Of a stretch of DNA of 58,812 nt, positions 41,724 through 49,483 are shown one piece after another (positions within the stretch are counted from its first letter, which is position 1; every line of letters starts with the position of its first letter). This DNA comes from Treponema sp. (GTDB taxonomy: Bacteria > Spirochaetota > Spirochaetia > Treponematales > Breznakiellaceae), in contig JAISAQ010000077.1 of NCBI GenBank assembly GCA_031266775.1, forward strand, positions 1 to 58,812. The letters run 5' to 3'. The translations under genes and the position numbers were made by a program. The notes beneath the pieces are model-generated. The model did no database searches. It saw only the letters and a list, made by a program, of their open reading frames with translations, and was not told the DNA's origin.

Positions 41724-42569
41724 TTATTGGAATTGCACAAGCATGGCGGCCCACGTCCCCAGCGGCTTTATGCGCAAAATCAGTTTGTGGAGTTCCTGCC
41801 GCCTCTTCGAGGGGACGGTTACGGACGGCACAAAAGCGACCGACCCGTCGGGATTCCGCCCCGCTTCCCCGCCCACGAAAAAGATAAACGGCCAGTACCG
41901 GGAATCGGACGGGTCGGTGTATTTTTGCGCTACGTCATGGTAGCCCTCATAATACCCGGCGCACTCGCGGCCGGACTGCCCGTCGGACCCGTCAAAGGCC
42001 CGCGCGCATATGTTCCCCGCTTGGGGGTACAGGGGACGGTATATTTTCCGGTCGGGGTTCACGAGGTAATACCCGCCGCCGTATCCGGCATAGGCGACAT
42101 TCGTTCCGGCGGCGTATATGCTGGGGAACTCATGGGCGGTAAGGGAATAAACCGATTCCACAACCGGAACCGGGTTCACGGCGGGGCTCCCGTTATTAGT
42201 AACGACAAGCCCGTAGCCTCCGCGCCCGAAACCGGATTTGTCAAGGTAAAACTGGAGCTTCGCCACGGTCGCCAGCCTCGCTATCCTGTACCGGACAGCC
42301 GCCAAAGCCGACCGGCGGTCTTTTTCGGTCAAGCCCTCATTCCCCGCTATGCCGAATTCCCGCTCAAGGTCGGGGAGGAGTTCAAGCGGGCAGAGGTACG
42401 GGTTGCGGACGTGCGCCAGCTTCTCCAGGGCCTTGCGGACGGCTTCCCCGTTGTCTGCGATACCGTCGAGAAGCCGGTCAAGATACCCCCCGTAAGCGGG
42501 AGACCAGGCGGAGCCTTGCGGCATAAGGGCGTCGTTGGCACGGCGCATGATGGTACTGGTACTGGTCAC
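41724..42569 (-). CDS. Baseplate wedge protein, Mu gp48/DUF2313-like
   Basis: 281 aa. The first about 115 residues (MRRANDALMPQGSAWSPAYG, LCPLELLPDLEREFGIAGNE, RRSALAAVRYRIARLATVA) match the Mu gp48/YmfQ (DUF2313) tail family. The remainder (FLVG-type turns, YYEGYHDVAQKYTDPSDSRY) is a longer extension than in Mu. Its ATG overlaps the baseplate-J gene stop. The position between J and the fibre gene supports a wedge-to-fibre adapter. Confidence 0.75.
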   Translation of the reverse strand: MTSTSTIMRRANDALMPQGSAWSPAYGGYLDRLLDGIADNGEAVRKALEKLAHVRNPYLCPLELLPDLEREFGIAGNEGLTEKDRRSALAAVRYRIARLATVAKLQFYLDKSGFGRGGYGLVVTNNGSPAVNPVPVVESVYSLTAHEFPSIYAAGTNVAYAGYGGGYYLVNPDRKIYRPLYPQAGNICARAFDGSDGQSGRECAGYYEGYHDVAQKYTDPSDSRYWPFIFFVGGEAGRNPDGSVAFVPSVTVPSKRRQELHKLILRIKPLGTWAAMLVQFQ

Positions 42570-43762
42570 GCCCCCGCCTCCGTGAACGTTATGCCGCCGA
42601 GTTTCAATTTTTCGTAGGGCATTAAATTATACCGCCCTGTCCATGTACCGGGGGACAAGCCAAATACCGCGTTTTCCGCCGTGCCGCCGTAAGCGTCAAG
42701 GACGTTTTGCGCTTCGCGGGCGAGCATGGAGGCCACGACTTCATCGAGCTCGTCAAAGTCCGCGTCAAGGCCCTGTACGAAGGGGGAGAAGGTACGGAGC
42801 AGGGCGGAAAGCGCGGTTTCAACCGAGTCCTCCGCTTCCCCGATACTCCCGGAGGAAACCGAAAGGCCCGCGATCTGGACGTAGACCGGGGTGCGGATGA
42901 TGGAACGGACGTAGAGGAGGTCAGGGCCTATAGGGAGGCCGAGAATCTCCCGGCTCATGCCGTCTTCGCTGGTTATAATGGCGGCCCGTACCAAGTCAAG
43001 GAGGGACTGCGGGGCGATTCCGTCGGCGCTGATTTCGGGGGCGGCTTCGACGTATACCACCCGCTGGCCCGGTACGGGAGTAATACTCGGCGGGGGACCC
43101 GAGAAGGGATAGGCGCGGAGTACGCCGGGAACGGACTGCGCCCATGATCGGTAATCGGCGGCGTTACCCCCTCCCCCTTCGGCCCTCTCGGCGTCCAGTA
43201 TGCGTCGGCGGTAGTCCTCAAGGTCTTCAATATCGGTTCCAAGGGCCGTGACACCCTCCGCCTGCGCGGTCTGCGGGAAACCGGCAATAGGGGTCTGGAT
43301 GGGAAGCGTATCCCCCCTGGCGAGGTTTCCGGACGGCCCGTCGATTTCGCATACGATGGGGGCCAGGGCGCCCGATCCGGGGGAACCCTGCGGGGCCGTG
43401 GCGGAGGCGGTAACGGTGTAACGGAGGCCTTGGGGACCTAAAAAAACCGTAGACATGGAAAGGGTTTCACCGTCGGGGATAAGGAAGCGGAGGAGGCCCT
43501 CCCATGCCTTCGCCGGGACGCGGGTAATGTCGTACTCGGCGCCGATAAGAGAAAGGGAATCGGCGTCGGCGGTGAGGGCGAGATTGGCTTCGGCGCGGTC
43601 TCTGGCGAAAGCGTAAAGGCCCTTGCCGCTCATCGCTTCCATCGCGGAGATAACCCGGTTAAACGCCTTTTCAGCGGGGGGCGTATTCTGGTTCAGCCGC
43701 GCCTCTATGTTGGCGAGATTGCGGTCGGCGAGTTCCTGAGTGGAGGGCTCAATATATGGCAT
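42566..43762 (-). CDS. Baseplate J-like protein (Mu gp47)
   Basis: 398 aa, wedge protein of the contractile-tail baseplate. N-terminal MPYIEPSTQELADRNLANIE and the conserved LIGAEYDITRVPAKAWEGLL, then LGTDIEDLEDYRRRILDAER and ADYRSWAQSVPGVLRAYPFS are diagnostic of baseplate J/gp47. The start abuts the gp46-like stop. Confidence 0.9.
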   Translation of the reverse strand: MPYIEPSTQELADRNLANIEARLNQNTPPAEKAFNRVISAMEAMSGKGLYAFARDRAEANLALTADADSLSLIGAEYDITRVPAKAWEGLLRFLIPDGETLSMSTVFLGPQGLRYTVTASATAPQGSPGSGALAPIVCEIDGPSGNLARGDTLPIQTPIAGFPQTAQAEGVTALGTDIEDLEDYRRRILDAERAEGGGGNAADYRSWAQSVPGVLRAYPFSGPPPSITPVPGQRVVYVEAAPEISADGIAPQSLLDLVRAAIITSEDGMSREILGLPIGPDLLYVRSIIRTPVYVQIAGLSVSSGSIGEAEDSVETALSALLRTFSPFVQGLDADFDELDEVVASMLAREAQNVLDAYGGTAENAVFGLSPGTWTGRYNLMPYEKLKLGGITFTEAGA

Positions 43763-44199
43763 TAAACGGCTCCTTTTACAACTTTCCGGTATGCCGGATC
43801 TGCGGCCTGGTTTTTCCAGAGCGCCCCTTCCCGGACAAGGTTTAACGCCCCGCCGGGCCCGAGCGTTGTATGTATGCGTAAATTGTCAGACGCCGGATTG
43901 CTAAGGTCAACCGTTACATCGGGGAAGGTCTTTGAGGTCAGGGCCCTCCGGCCCGAATTCTCAATATCCAAAAGTTTCCGCAGCGTAATACTCCCCCGGC
44001 AGGTGTCCTCAAAATCGCTCCCGATACGGTTTTCAGGCGGGGCGAAGATATTCCCCGGCCAGCCGGGCTTCGTGAAAAGCGAGATAAGGGCGGTGTTTTC
44101 AACGCCTGTGTCCATAGTTGGCTGCCCTCCGCGATAATTGAGATCGGCTCCGTTTGCGGTCAGTACGATACGGGGGTCGCCTTCAAAAATGTCGGTCAT
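43762..44199 (-). CDS. Phage Mu gp46-like baseplate protein
   Basis: 145 aa, gp46/GPW (gp25-like) family: MTDIFEGDPRIVLTANGADL, DTGVENTALISLFTKPGWPG and the IENSGRRAL region. It lies between gp45-like and gp47-like genes with 1-4-nt overlaps, as in Mu. Structural part of the baseplate inner wedge. Confidence 0.85.
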   Translation of the reverse strand: MTDIFEGDPRIVLTANGADLNYRGGQPTMDTGVENTALISLFTKPGWPGNIFAPPENRIGSDFEDTCRGSITLRKLLDIENSGRRALTSKTFPDVTVDLSNPASDNLRIHTTLGPGGALNLVREGALWKNQAADPAYRKVVKGAV

Positions 44200-44960
44200 G
44201 CCTCTCCTCCTTCAGGCGGTTCCGGTACGGGCGGAACGGGATCGAAAATTAACGCCCATTGCGTTTGCAGGGCGGCCGTAGCGGCGAGTATTGAAATAAA
44301 AGCGGCGAGGGCTCCGGGGTCCTGCGTGGGCGGCGGCTGTACCTGCGGGTCGGTTCCCGTGGCGATATTCAGAGCCTTGACAAGCGCCGTGAGCCATGTG
44401 TCCATAACGGTAAACACGTCCTGCCCGGCGAGGGTGTTTCCGAGGTACTGCGTGCCGGACGGTTTCAGCGTATGGGCGGCGGCAAGCTGCCCCGCCGCCA
44501 TGGCGGCGATTGCGGCCCCGGAAACGCCGAGGGTTATGTCCGCCTGTTTCCCCGCCGCCGTGGCGCTTGACAAATTCGCTTCGCCGCCGGGTTTCAGGTT
44601 GAGGGACGCCGTCCGGTCACCTTCCGGGGAGGCGCTTGAAATTTCCGCGCCGCCGTCTTTGTCAAGGAGTATATCCGCCAGCCGGTTTCCGTTCGCGTTC
44701 CGGGCGTACAGCTCTTTTTCGCCTGATTCCCGCCGGGGCTCGGCTTTATCTTTTATGCTTACAACCTGGAGTATTCCGCCGTCACGGATCACTTCCACAA
44801 TGTCGCCGTCGCAGGGCACGTCGTCAACGCCGGAGCCCGGAAAATATTGTACCGTGCGCACGTCGCCGTCGAGGGCGAATTTGACCTGAAGGAATACGAC
44901 CTTCGTGCGGCCGTTTTTTGCTCGGTCTATCCATGGCTTGCCGGATATGGTGCCGATCAC
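44196..44960 (-). CDS. Phage baseplate assembly protein V (Mu gp45-like spike)
   Basis: About 254 aa, GTG start with GGAGG upstream and overlapping the previous stop (GTGA). An OB-fold N-terminal half (VQYFPGSGVDDVPCDGDIVE) precedes repeats resembling spike beta-helix (AEISSASPEGDRTASLNLKP, GEANLSSATAAGKQADITLG). A Pro-rich C-terminus (VPPVPEPPEGGEA) is unusual. Probable central spike trimer that punctures the cell envelope. Confidence 0.75.
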   Translation of the reverse strand: MIGTISGKPWIDRAKNGRTKVVFLQVKFALDGDVRTVQYFPGSGVDDVPCDGDIVEVIRDGGILQVVSIKDKAEPRRESGEKELYARNANGNRLADILLDKDGGAEISSASPEGDRTASLNLKPGGEANLSSATAAGKQADITLGVSGAAIAAMAAGQLAAAHTLKPSGTQYLGNTLAGQDVFTVMDTWLTALVKALNIATGTDPQVQPPPTQDPGALAAFISILAATAALQTQWALIFDPVPPVPEPPEGGEA

Positions 44961-45145
44961 GATAAAGCCTCCAGTTTGTATTTTTTTATGCACGCCGGGC
45001 AATATGGCCCAAGCCCGCAAGGTCCCGGAAGCGCTTTCCAGCCTTTCGATGTTTTTTTAACATCTTCATCTAAATTGGTTATAGTATGTTTTCCGCACGC
45101 CTTACAGTTCATTCGTATTCCCTGCGGCTTTAATTCCTTTTTCAT
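44957..45145 (-). CDS. Small zinc-ribbon protein in the baseplate operon
   Basis: 62 aa, ATG overlapping the hub stop and TGA overlapping the next GTG. Two Cys pairs, CKAC near residue 12 and CPAC near residue 50, plus a third Cys in GPCGLG, suggest a zinc ribbon. It is not a standard baseplate component; it may be a Com-like regulator or moron. No family name is claimed. Confidence 0.65.
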   Translation of the reverse strand: MKKELKPQGIRMNCKACGKHTITNLDEDVKKTSKGWKALPGPCGLGPYCPACIKKYKLEALS

Positions 45146-46425
45146 TCCCATACCCCCTTCAGTTCGTTCCCCTCTACCCATAAGGGCGGCACAAGCGATA
45201 ACGTGGCGCTTCTCCCCGAAGGCCCCCAGGCGAATTCCGCCTGACGGATGATAAACTCTTTTTCATCATCAATATCCAGCGACGAGCTTTTCACGGTTAC
45301 AACATCATTCGGTTTCCATAACTCGCCAGTGTCGGAATACCAGTCAACGACCGGAAGCGAAAAGCTGTAAGCCTCCAGCATGGTTTTAATCATGGCCCAC
45401 GCGGCCGCGTCAAAAATCAGATCCGGGTCGCACTCCGGGGCCTCAAAGACAAGCTGCCGTATTCCGGGTACGGCCTTGTCCGTTGCCTCTTGCGTGGCCT
45501 TTGCCGTGTTATCGCCTGACTGCGCGTATGCCAGATAGGTTCGGAACCGGCTGCGGTCGTCGAACTTGGCTTTGTATTCAAGGGCGTTTTTGGTAACGCC
45601 TTCCTCAAAGCGGGCTACGGGGGAGCCCTCTTTGACCATGCGCTGGAAAACCACGTCCGAGTATTCGTTGCACGATACGAAAAACCCCCGCTGGGCGGCG
45701 AGGCGCTGAAAATACTTCGCCACGGTCTCGACGCCGTTACGCCCGATTTGCTCAAAGGCTTTGCCGGGATCTCCCCGGAAGTCCACGCCGAAGCCGAGCG
45801 GCACAAGCACGGTTTCGGCGATTTGCTTCAGGTTGCTCCCGGCGATTTCAGACCATTTCGGGGTAAGGGAGGAATCCACAAGGTCGGCGGTCGTGCTGTA
45901 AAACTCAAGGCTTTTCCCGGTTCCCGTAGGGGTAACGGTGTTTTCACGGGCGTAGAGGCGCCCCGTGCCCACGAGGGAACCGCCGAGGTAGAGTTCGGAA
46001 GCGGCGTAGGAACCGCGTTTCAGGAGCGCGTCAAGGGCGGGGTCTTTGCCTTTGCGCCAGGGGATTTCGGCGTTCCACAGCGAGGCGAACATATCGAGGG
46101 CATAGGAGAAGCGGCCCTGAATGGTGGGTACTTCCCGCCGGTTCCTGCCTTCGCCGGCGGTCAATATCACCGAGCCTTTGGGGGCTCCGGCGTAGCGGTT
46201 TTCACGTGAGCGTACCGCCGCCTGTTTTACTTCGTTCTCAGGCGGGATAAATAACGTCCATCCCGGCAGGATAAAATCTGGATTTGTTATAACGCTGTTG
46301 GCGTGGAAAATCTTTGACCAGAGTATGCCCCGCCCGTAGGCTTGTATGGCCAGCGAGGTAAGGGTGTCTCCGTTTTTTACGACATAATTCTGGCCCTGCA
46401 CAGGAAGGCCGGATATTTCAGGCAT
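45142..46425 (-). CDS. LysM-tail hub fusion (Mu gp44-like)
   Basis: 427 aa. Residues about 13-62 form a LysM/tail-X-like domain (NYVVKNGDTLTSLAIQAYGR, ITNPDFILPGWTLFIPPENE). The rest is a gp44/late-control-D-type baseplate hub: YALDMFASLWNAEIPWRKGK, ELYLGGSLVGTGRLYAREN, and TPKWSEIAGSNLKQIAETVL. In many phages LysM and hub are separate genes. It overlaps the DNA-circularisation-type gene at one end and the zinc-ribbon gene at the other. Confidence 0.82.
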   Translation of the reverse strand: MPEISGLPVQGQNYVVKNGDTLTSLAIQAYGRGILWSKIFHANSVITNPDFILPGWTLFIPPENEVKQAAVRSRENRYAGAPKGSVILTAGEGRNRREVPTIQGRFSYALDMFASLWNAEIPWRKGKDPALDALLKRGSYAASELYLGGSLVGTGRLYARENTVTPTGTGKSLEFYSTTADLVDSSLTPKWSEIAGSNLKQIAETVLVPLGFGVDFRGDPGKAFEQIGRNGVETVAKYFQRLAAQRGFFVSCNEYSDVVFQRMVKEGSPVARFEEGVTKNALEYKAKFDDRSRFRTYLAYAQSGDNTAKATQEATDKAVPGIRQLVFEAPECDPDLIFDAAAWAMIKTMLEAYSFSLPVVDWYSDTGELWKPNDVVTVKSSSLDIDDEKEFIIRQAEFAWGPSGRSATLSLVPPLWVEGNELKGVWE

Positions 46426-47674
46426 AAATCTTCACCTCTCTCCCCGCTTCCAGAAGCAGGATGTCGTTTCCATGCAGATTGTTTGTCCGCAAAAAGTATT
46501 CATACCGTTCATCGGCGTTTCCGGAGGAGGCCCCGTATTCCGTTATGGCGATTTCCAAAGGAGCCCTCGGGCGGTCAAGAACGATTGTCCGCTCTACCCG
46601 GAGATCAAACAAAATCGAGATTAAATACCGGGTAACGGCGGCGTCAAGAGTGGCTATGGCTTCGGCGCTTTCCCTGCGGGGGAAATACTGTTTGTCAAAG
46701 CGGTTCCCGGCGGAGGCTTTGGCGAGGGCGTCAAGGGCGTCCCGGGTTTCGCGGGAAAACTGGCGGTATTGCGATAACACGGAGAGGGCTTCGGGGCGGG
46801 TTTGGGGGAGTTCCTCAATGATGGAAAGCGCCATGCCGGCGGTGACGGCGTTGAGGAAAAGTTCCCCGGTAAGGACGGAGTTTATCCGGGCGGCGGTCAT
46901 TTCACCGGCGGCGGACAAGCCCCCCATAATCTGCCGCCCCATGCGGGTGAAGGACTGGATACGGCTCTGGATGTTCCCGATGATAAGGCCGGGGGATTCC
47001 ACAAGCTGGATGACGGCGCCTGAAAGTTCCGCCACATTCATCTGCACGGAATTGGCGATGTCGTTGATCGTATTCTGTATCTGGTTTATCCGGGAGTTCA
47101 CGGCTTTGATTTGCTTCGACACCTCCCGCATGGCCTGTTTGACTTTATTCCCGATGGCTTTGACGCTGGATAAAAGCGAAGTATCGGCCTTTGCCATATC
47201 TGCGGCGGCGGCGGCGTTTACGGCTTCGGCTGCGGCGGCGATTTTTGAGGCGGCGTCTTCGGAGCTTAGGCCCGCCTGATCCTCAAGGGGCTCCATCCAC
47301 TCGGTGCTTACTACGGTGATGTTCCCGGAAGTTACGGGCTGGGTTTCGCGGGCGGAGGAGAGAGGCTGGAGGCGGAGAAGTCCTTCGACAGGGTGGATGA
47401 CAGTCCAAGGGCCGCGATAACCGGGATCGCAGAGGGCGTTCTCAAAATCGCGGGCCTCTACATCATTTTCCGGGCCGTCAAAGTACAGGGTCAGGGGATA
47501 ATTGCGGGAATTAACCCCGAGGTCGTCGGCGAGTTCTTTGTCGATGTTGTAAAGCTGCTGGCGGTTTACCCGCTTTTCGATGGACACGCTGTCTCCGGCC
47601 CATTTCGGGCGGAAGGTCACGCCGGAAGGGGAAGTGAGTTCTATAAAGCCTCGCAATCGGTCCTGCCAGCTCAT
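46418..47674 (-). CDS. DNA circularisation N-terminal-domain tail protein (Mu gpN-like)
   Basis: 418 aa. N-terminal SWQDRLRGFIELTSPSGVTF and DGPENDVEARDFENALCDPG with GPWTVIHPVEGLLRL match the DNA_circ_N family encoded next to hub genes in Mu-like phages. The middle and C-terminal parts are helical (KQIKAVNSRINQIQNTINDI). It is a tail component; despite the family name no direct evidence links it to DNA. Confidence 0.85.
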   Translation of the reverse strand: MSWQDRLRGFIELTSPSGVTFRPKWAGDSVSIEKRVNRQQLYNIDKELADDLGVNSRNYPLTLYFDGPENDVEARDFENALCDPGYRGPWTVIHPVEGLLRLQPLSSARETQPVTSGNITVVSTEWMEPLEDQAGLSSEDAASKIAAAAEAVNAAAAADMAKADTSLLSSVKAIGNKVKQAMREVSKQIKAVNSRINQIQNTINDIANSVQMNVAELSGAVIQLVESPGLIIGNIQSRIQSFTRMGRQIMGGLSAAGEMTAARINSVLTGELFLNAVTAGMALSIIEELPQTRPEALSVLSQYRQFSRETRDALDALAKASAGNRFDKQYFPRRESAEAIATLDAAVTRYLISILFDLRVERTIVLDRPRAPLEIAITEYGASSGNADERYEYFLRTNNLHGNDILLLEAGREVKIYA

Positions 47675-47824
47675 TTATCTCCCCGCAAAAAAAGCCAATA
47701 TGCCAAACAGAGTCGCAAGACCTACTTGATCGAAATTGTTCATTCCCCTGAATTCCAAAAGCATGGCGTAAACCCCGAAAAACAGCGCCGGTATTACAAG
47801 GGAAATAACGGTAACTGTTTTCAT
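47675..47824 (-). CDS. Small membrane protein
   Basis: 49 aa, start MKTVTVISLVIPALFFGVYA (overlapping the previous stop as ATGA), two hydrophobic segments separated by a short charged loop (EFRGMNNFDQ). A phage-encoded membrane protein of unknown role: possibly a superinfection-exclusion or lysis-related moron between tail genes. Confidence 0.6.
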   Translation of the reverse strand: MKTVTVISLVIPALFFGVYAMLLEFRGMNNFDQVGLATLFGILAFFAGR

Positions 47825-48627
47825 GCGTACTTCGCCTCGACGGCTGTCTTGTGCTCTCCGTACCAAGCTGCGGCGTCAAAGTCGTTCCCCTGTATCTGCG
47901 CCCGCTTTTCAAGGCGCGCGGCTTCGTCGGCCAATGCATCAAGGCTGGCCTGTTTCCCGGCGGCTTTCTGTTCCGGCGTCAGGCCGGCGATACGGGCGGC
48001 TTCCTCCTGCGCGGCGATTTCCGTCAGGACCGCTTCGCTGAGGGAACCGGGAAGTATGGCGTCTCCGGGGAGGCCTATACCGATGTCTTCTATTTTTGTT
48101 TTTACCCACACACCGCCTGTTTTTTGCCAGTATTCAACGCCCCGGTAGTCGGGGATTACCTCTCCTTCAAGGGTGAGTTTTTCATGCTCCTTGAGGGCGG
48201 CGAGTTTTGCCTCAAGCGGGGCGGCCTCCTCATCGCTGGCCTGTACCGCGCCGGGGCCGGGGAGAAAATAGGCGGGGTTTTCCATGAAAAGGGCTTCCCG
48301 CTTTTTTTCGTAAGCGTCAAGGAGGGGTTTTAATTCCTCCTCCAGCGCCGGGATACGGGCGTGCGCGGCGTGCCATTCAGCGGCATACTGTTTTGCCTTG
48401 GCTTCGTTTCCCGCTTCCTCCGCCTCCCGCGCGAGGGCGGCTTTTCCCCGCGCCTCTTTCCGGGCGGCGGCGATTTTAAGCTGGACGCTTTTCACCCGTT
48501 CCCATTCCGCGCTCGCGGCCAGCGCCGGGGCGGCGGCGGCTTTGGCGGCTTCGGGGTCGATGGCGGGCGGCGTAACGGCGGTGATTACGCTGTATGCGCC
48601 GATGGTTTCGTGGTAGATGTTTTTCAT
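47821..48627 (-). CDS. Coiled-coil phage tail-associated protein, unknown
   Basis: 268 aa, start MKNIYHETIGAYSVITAVTP with AAGGAGG. Ala/Glu/Lys-rich helices (AKAAAAPALAASAEWERVKS, EEAGNEAKAKQYAAEWHAAH) and a compact middle (GEVIPDYRGVEYWQKTGGVW). Similar to tail-fibre assembly or short-fibre accessory proteins in layout, since it lies immediately downstream of a fibre/collar gene. I do not recognise a family. Confidence 0.6.
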   Translation of the reverse strand: MKNIYHETIGAYSVITAVTPPAIDPEAAKAAAAPALAASAEWERVKSVQLKIAAARKEARGKAALAREAEEAGNEAKAKQYAAEWHAAHARIPALEEELKPLLDAYEKKREALFMENPAYFLPGPGAVQASDEEAAPLEAKLAALKEHEKLTLEGEVIPDYRGVEYWQKTGGVWVKTKIEDIGIGLPGDAILPGSLSEAVLTEIAAQEEAARIAGLTPEQKAAGKQASLDALADEAARLEKRAQIQGNDFDAAAWYGEHKTAVEAKYA

Positions 48628-48637
48628 GAGGGCCTCC

Positions 48638-49441
48638 TTAATATGTAATACAGATTTGGGCGGATGTGCTGGCGGGGGCGTTGTCGGGGCCGGTACGCAC
48701 ATCAAGGGAAGCATCGATTTCTACTGTTGCAACAGCGGAGGAACCTGATGAAGCCCTGTTGTTTGATACGGATTCTCCAGTGCGTACTATGCCGGTCGTA
48801 TTTAGGCCTCCAGCCCACGGCGTAAATGAGCCTTTTAAGTCCCGTATCCTGTCCTGTTGCCAGTCCCCCGTGTTCCCGCCGTCATAGGTTGTGGTTGCCG
48901 AGTGCGCCGTGCCGGCGGTATCCGTCCAGCTGACGGTTCTTGTCTGTGAGCCCGTCCCCCGCAGGAATACCCCCCGCGCGTCAGGGAGTACCATGTACGT
49001 CCCGTCAACGTCCCGGTTTCCTCCGGAATCGCATTTGTAGTACGCCCCGGCGGTATCGTTCAAAGCGTCACCGCAGTACACGGCGGCGGCGAGTTCGGAG
49101 TATGCGCCGTCAATGGGGATTATCTGGCCTTCGAGGGGGAGAAAGCGGCAGACGGCAAGGCGCGCGGGGTTGGCGGCGCTGTGGAGGATGACGCCCGGCG
49201 GCATACCCGCTCCCCGGCGGAGGGCTTCGGTGAACTGCGAAGCGCCCGGGGCTTCGGTGACGGAGTTGGGGAGGAGCCCCGCGCGGTTCATGAGGTCTTC
49301 ACGGGCGCCCCAGAGGTCGTTGATGAATTCCGCCGTGTAGGGCGTCCCGTCGGTGGCCGTGGGGCCGGAGGCGTTTACCGCCAGTACGTTGGGCCATGAG
49401 CCCTCTATCAGCGTTCCGTATACGTCGTCGTATGCCTGCAT
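48638..49441 (-). CDS. Phage tail collar/fibre protein
   Basis: 267 aa. A tail-collar-like layout: short helical N-terminus, LPLEGQIIPIDGAYSELAAA then YMVLPDARGVFLRGTGSQTR, which matches the collar motif (P...G.FLRG). The C-terminal part is Ser/Thr/Gly-rich. Its place between the tape measure and the DNA-circularisation gene, rather than after the baseplate, is unusual. Probable side fibre. Confidence 0.75.
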   Translation of the reverse strand: MQAYDDVYGTLIEGSWPNVLAVNASGPTATDGTPYTAEFINDLWGAREDLMNRAGLLPNSVTEAPGASQFTEALRRGAGMPPGVILHSAANPARLAVCRFLPLEGQIIPIDGAYSELAAAVYCGDALNDTAGAYYKCDSGGNRDVDGTYMVLPDARGVFLRGTGSQTRTVSWTDTAGTAHSATTTYDGGNTGDWQQDRIRDLKGSFTPWAGGLNTTGIVRTGESVSNNRASSGSSAVATVEIDASLDVRTGPDNAPASTSAQICITY

Positions 49442-49483
49442 GCCGTCTCCTTTCCGCCTTCCCGGCGGTAAGCAAATTGGGGG

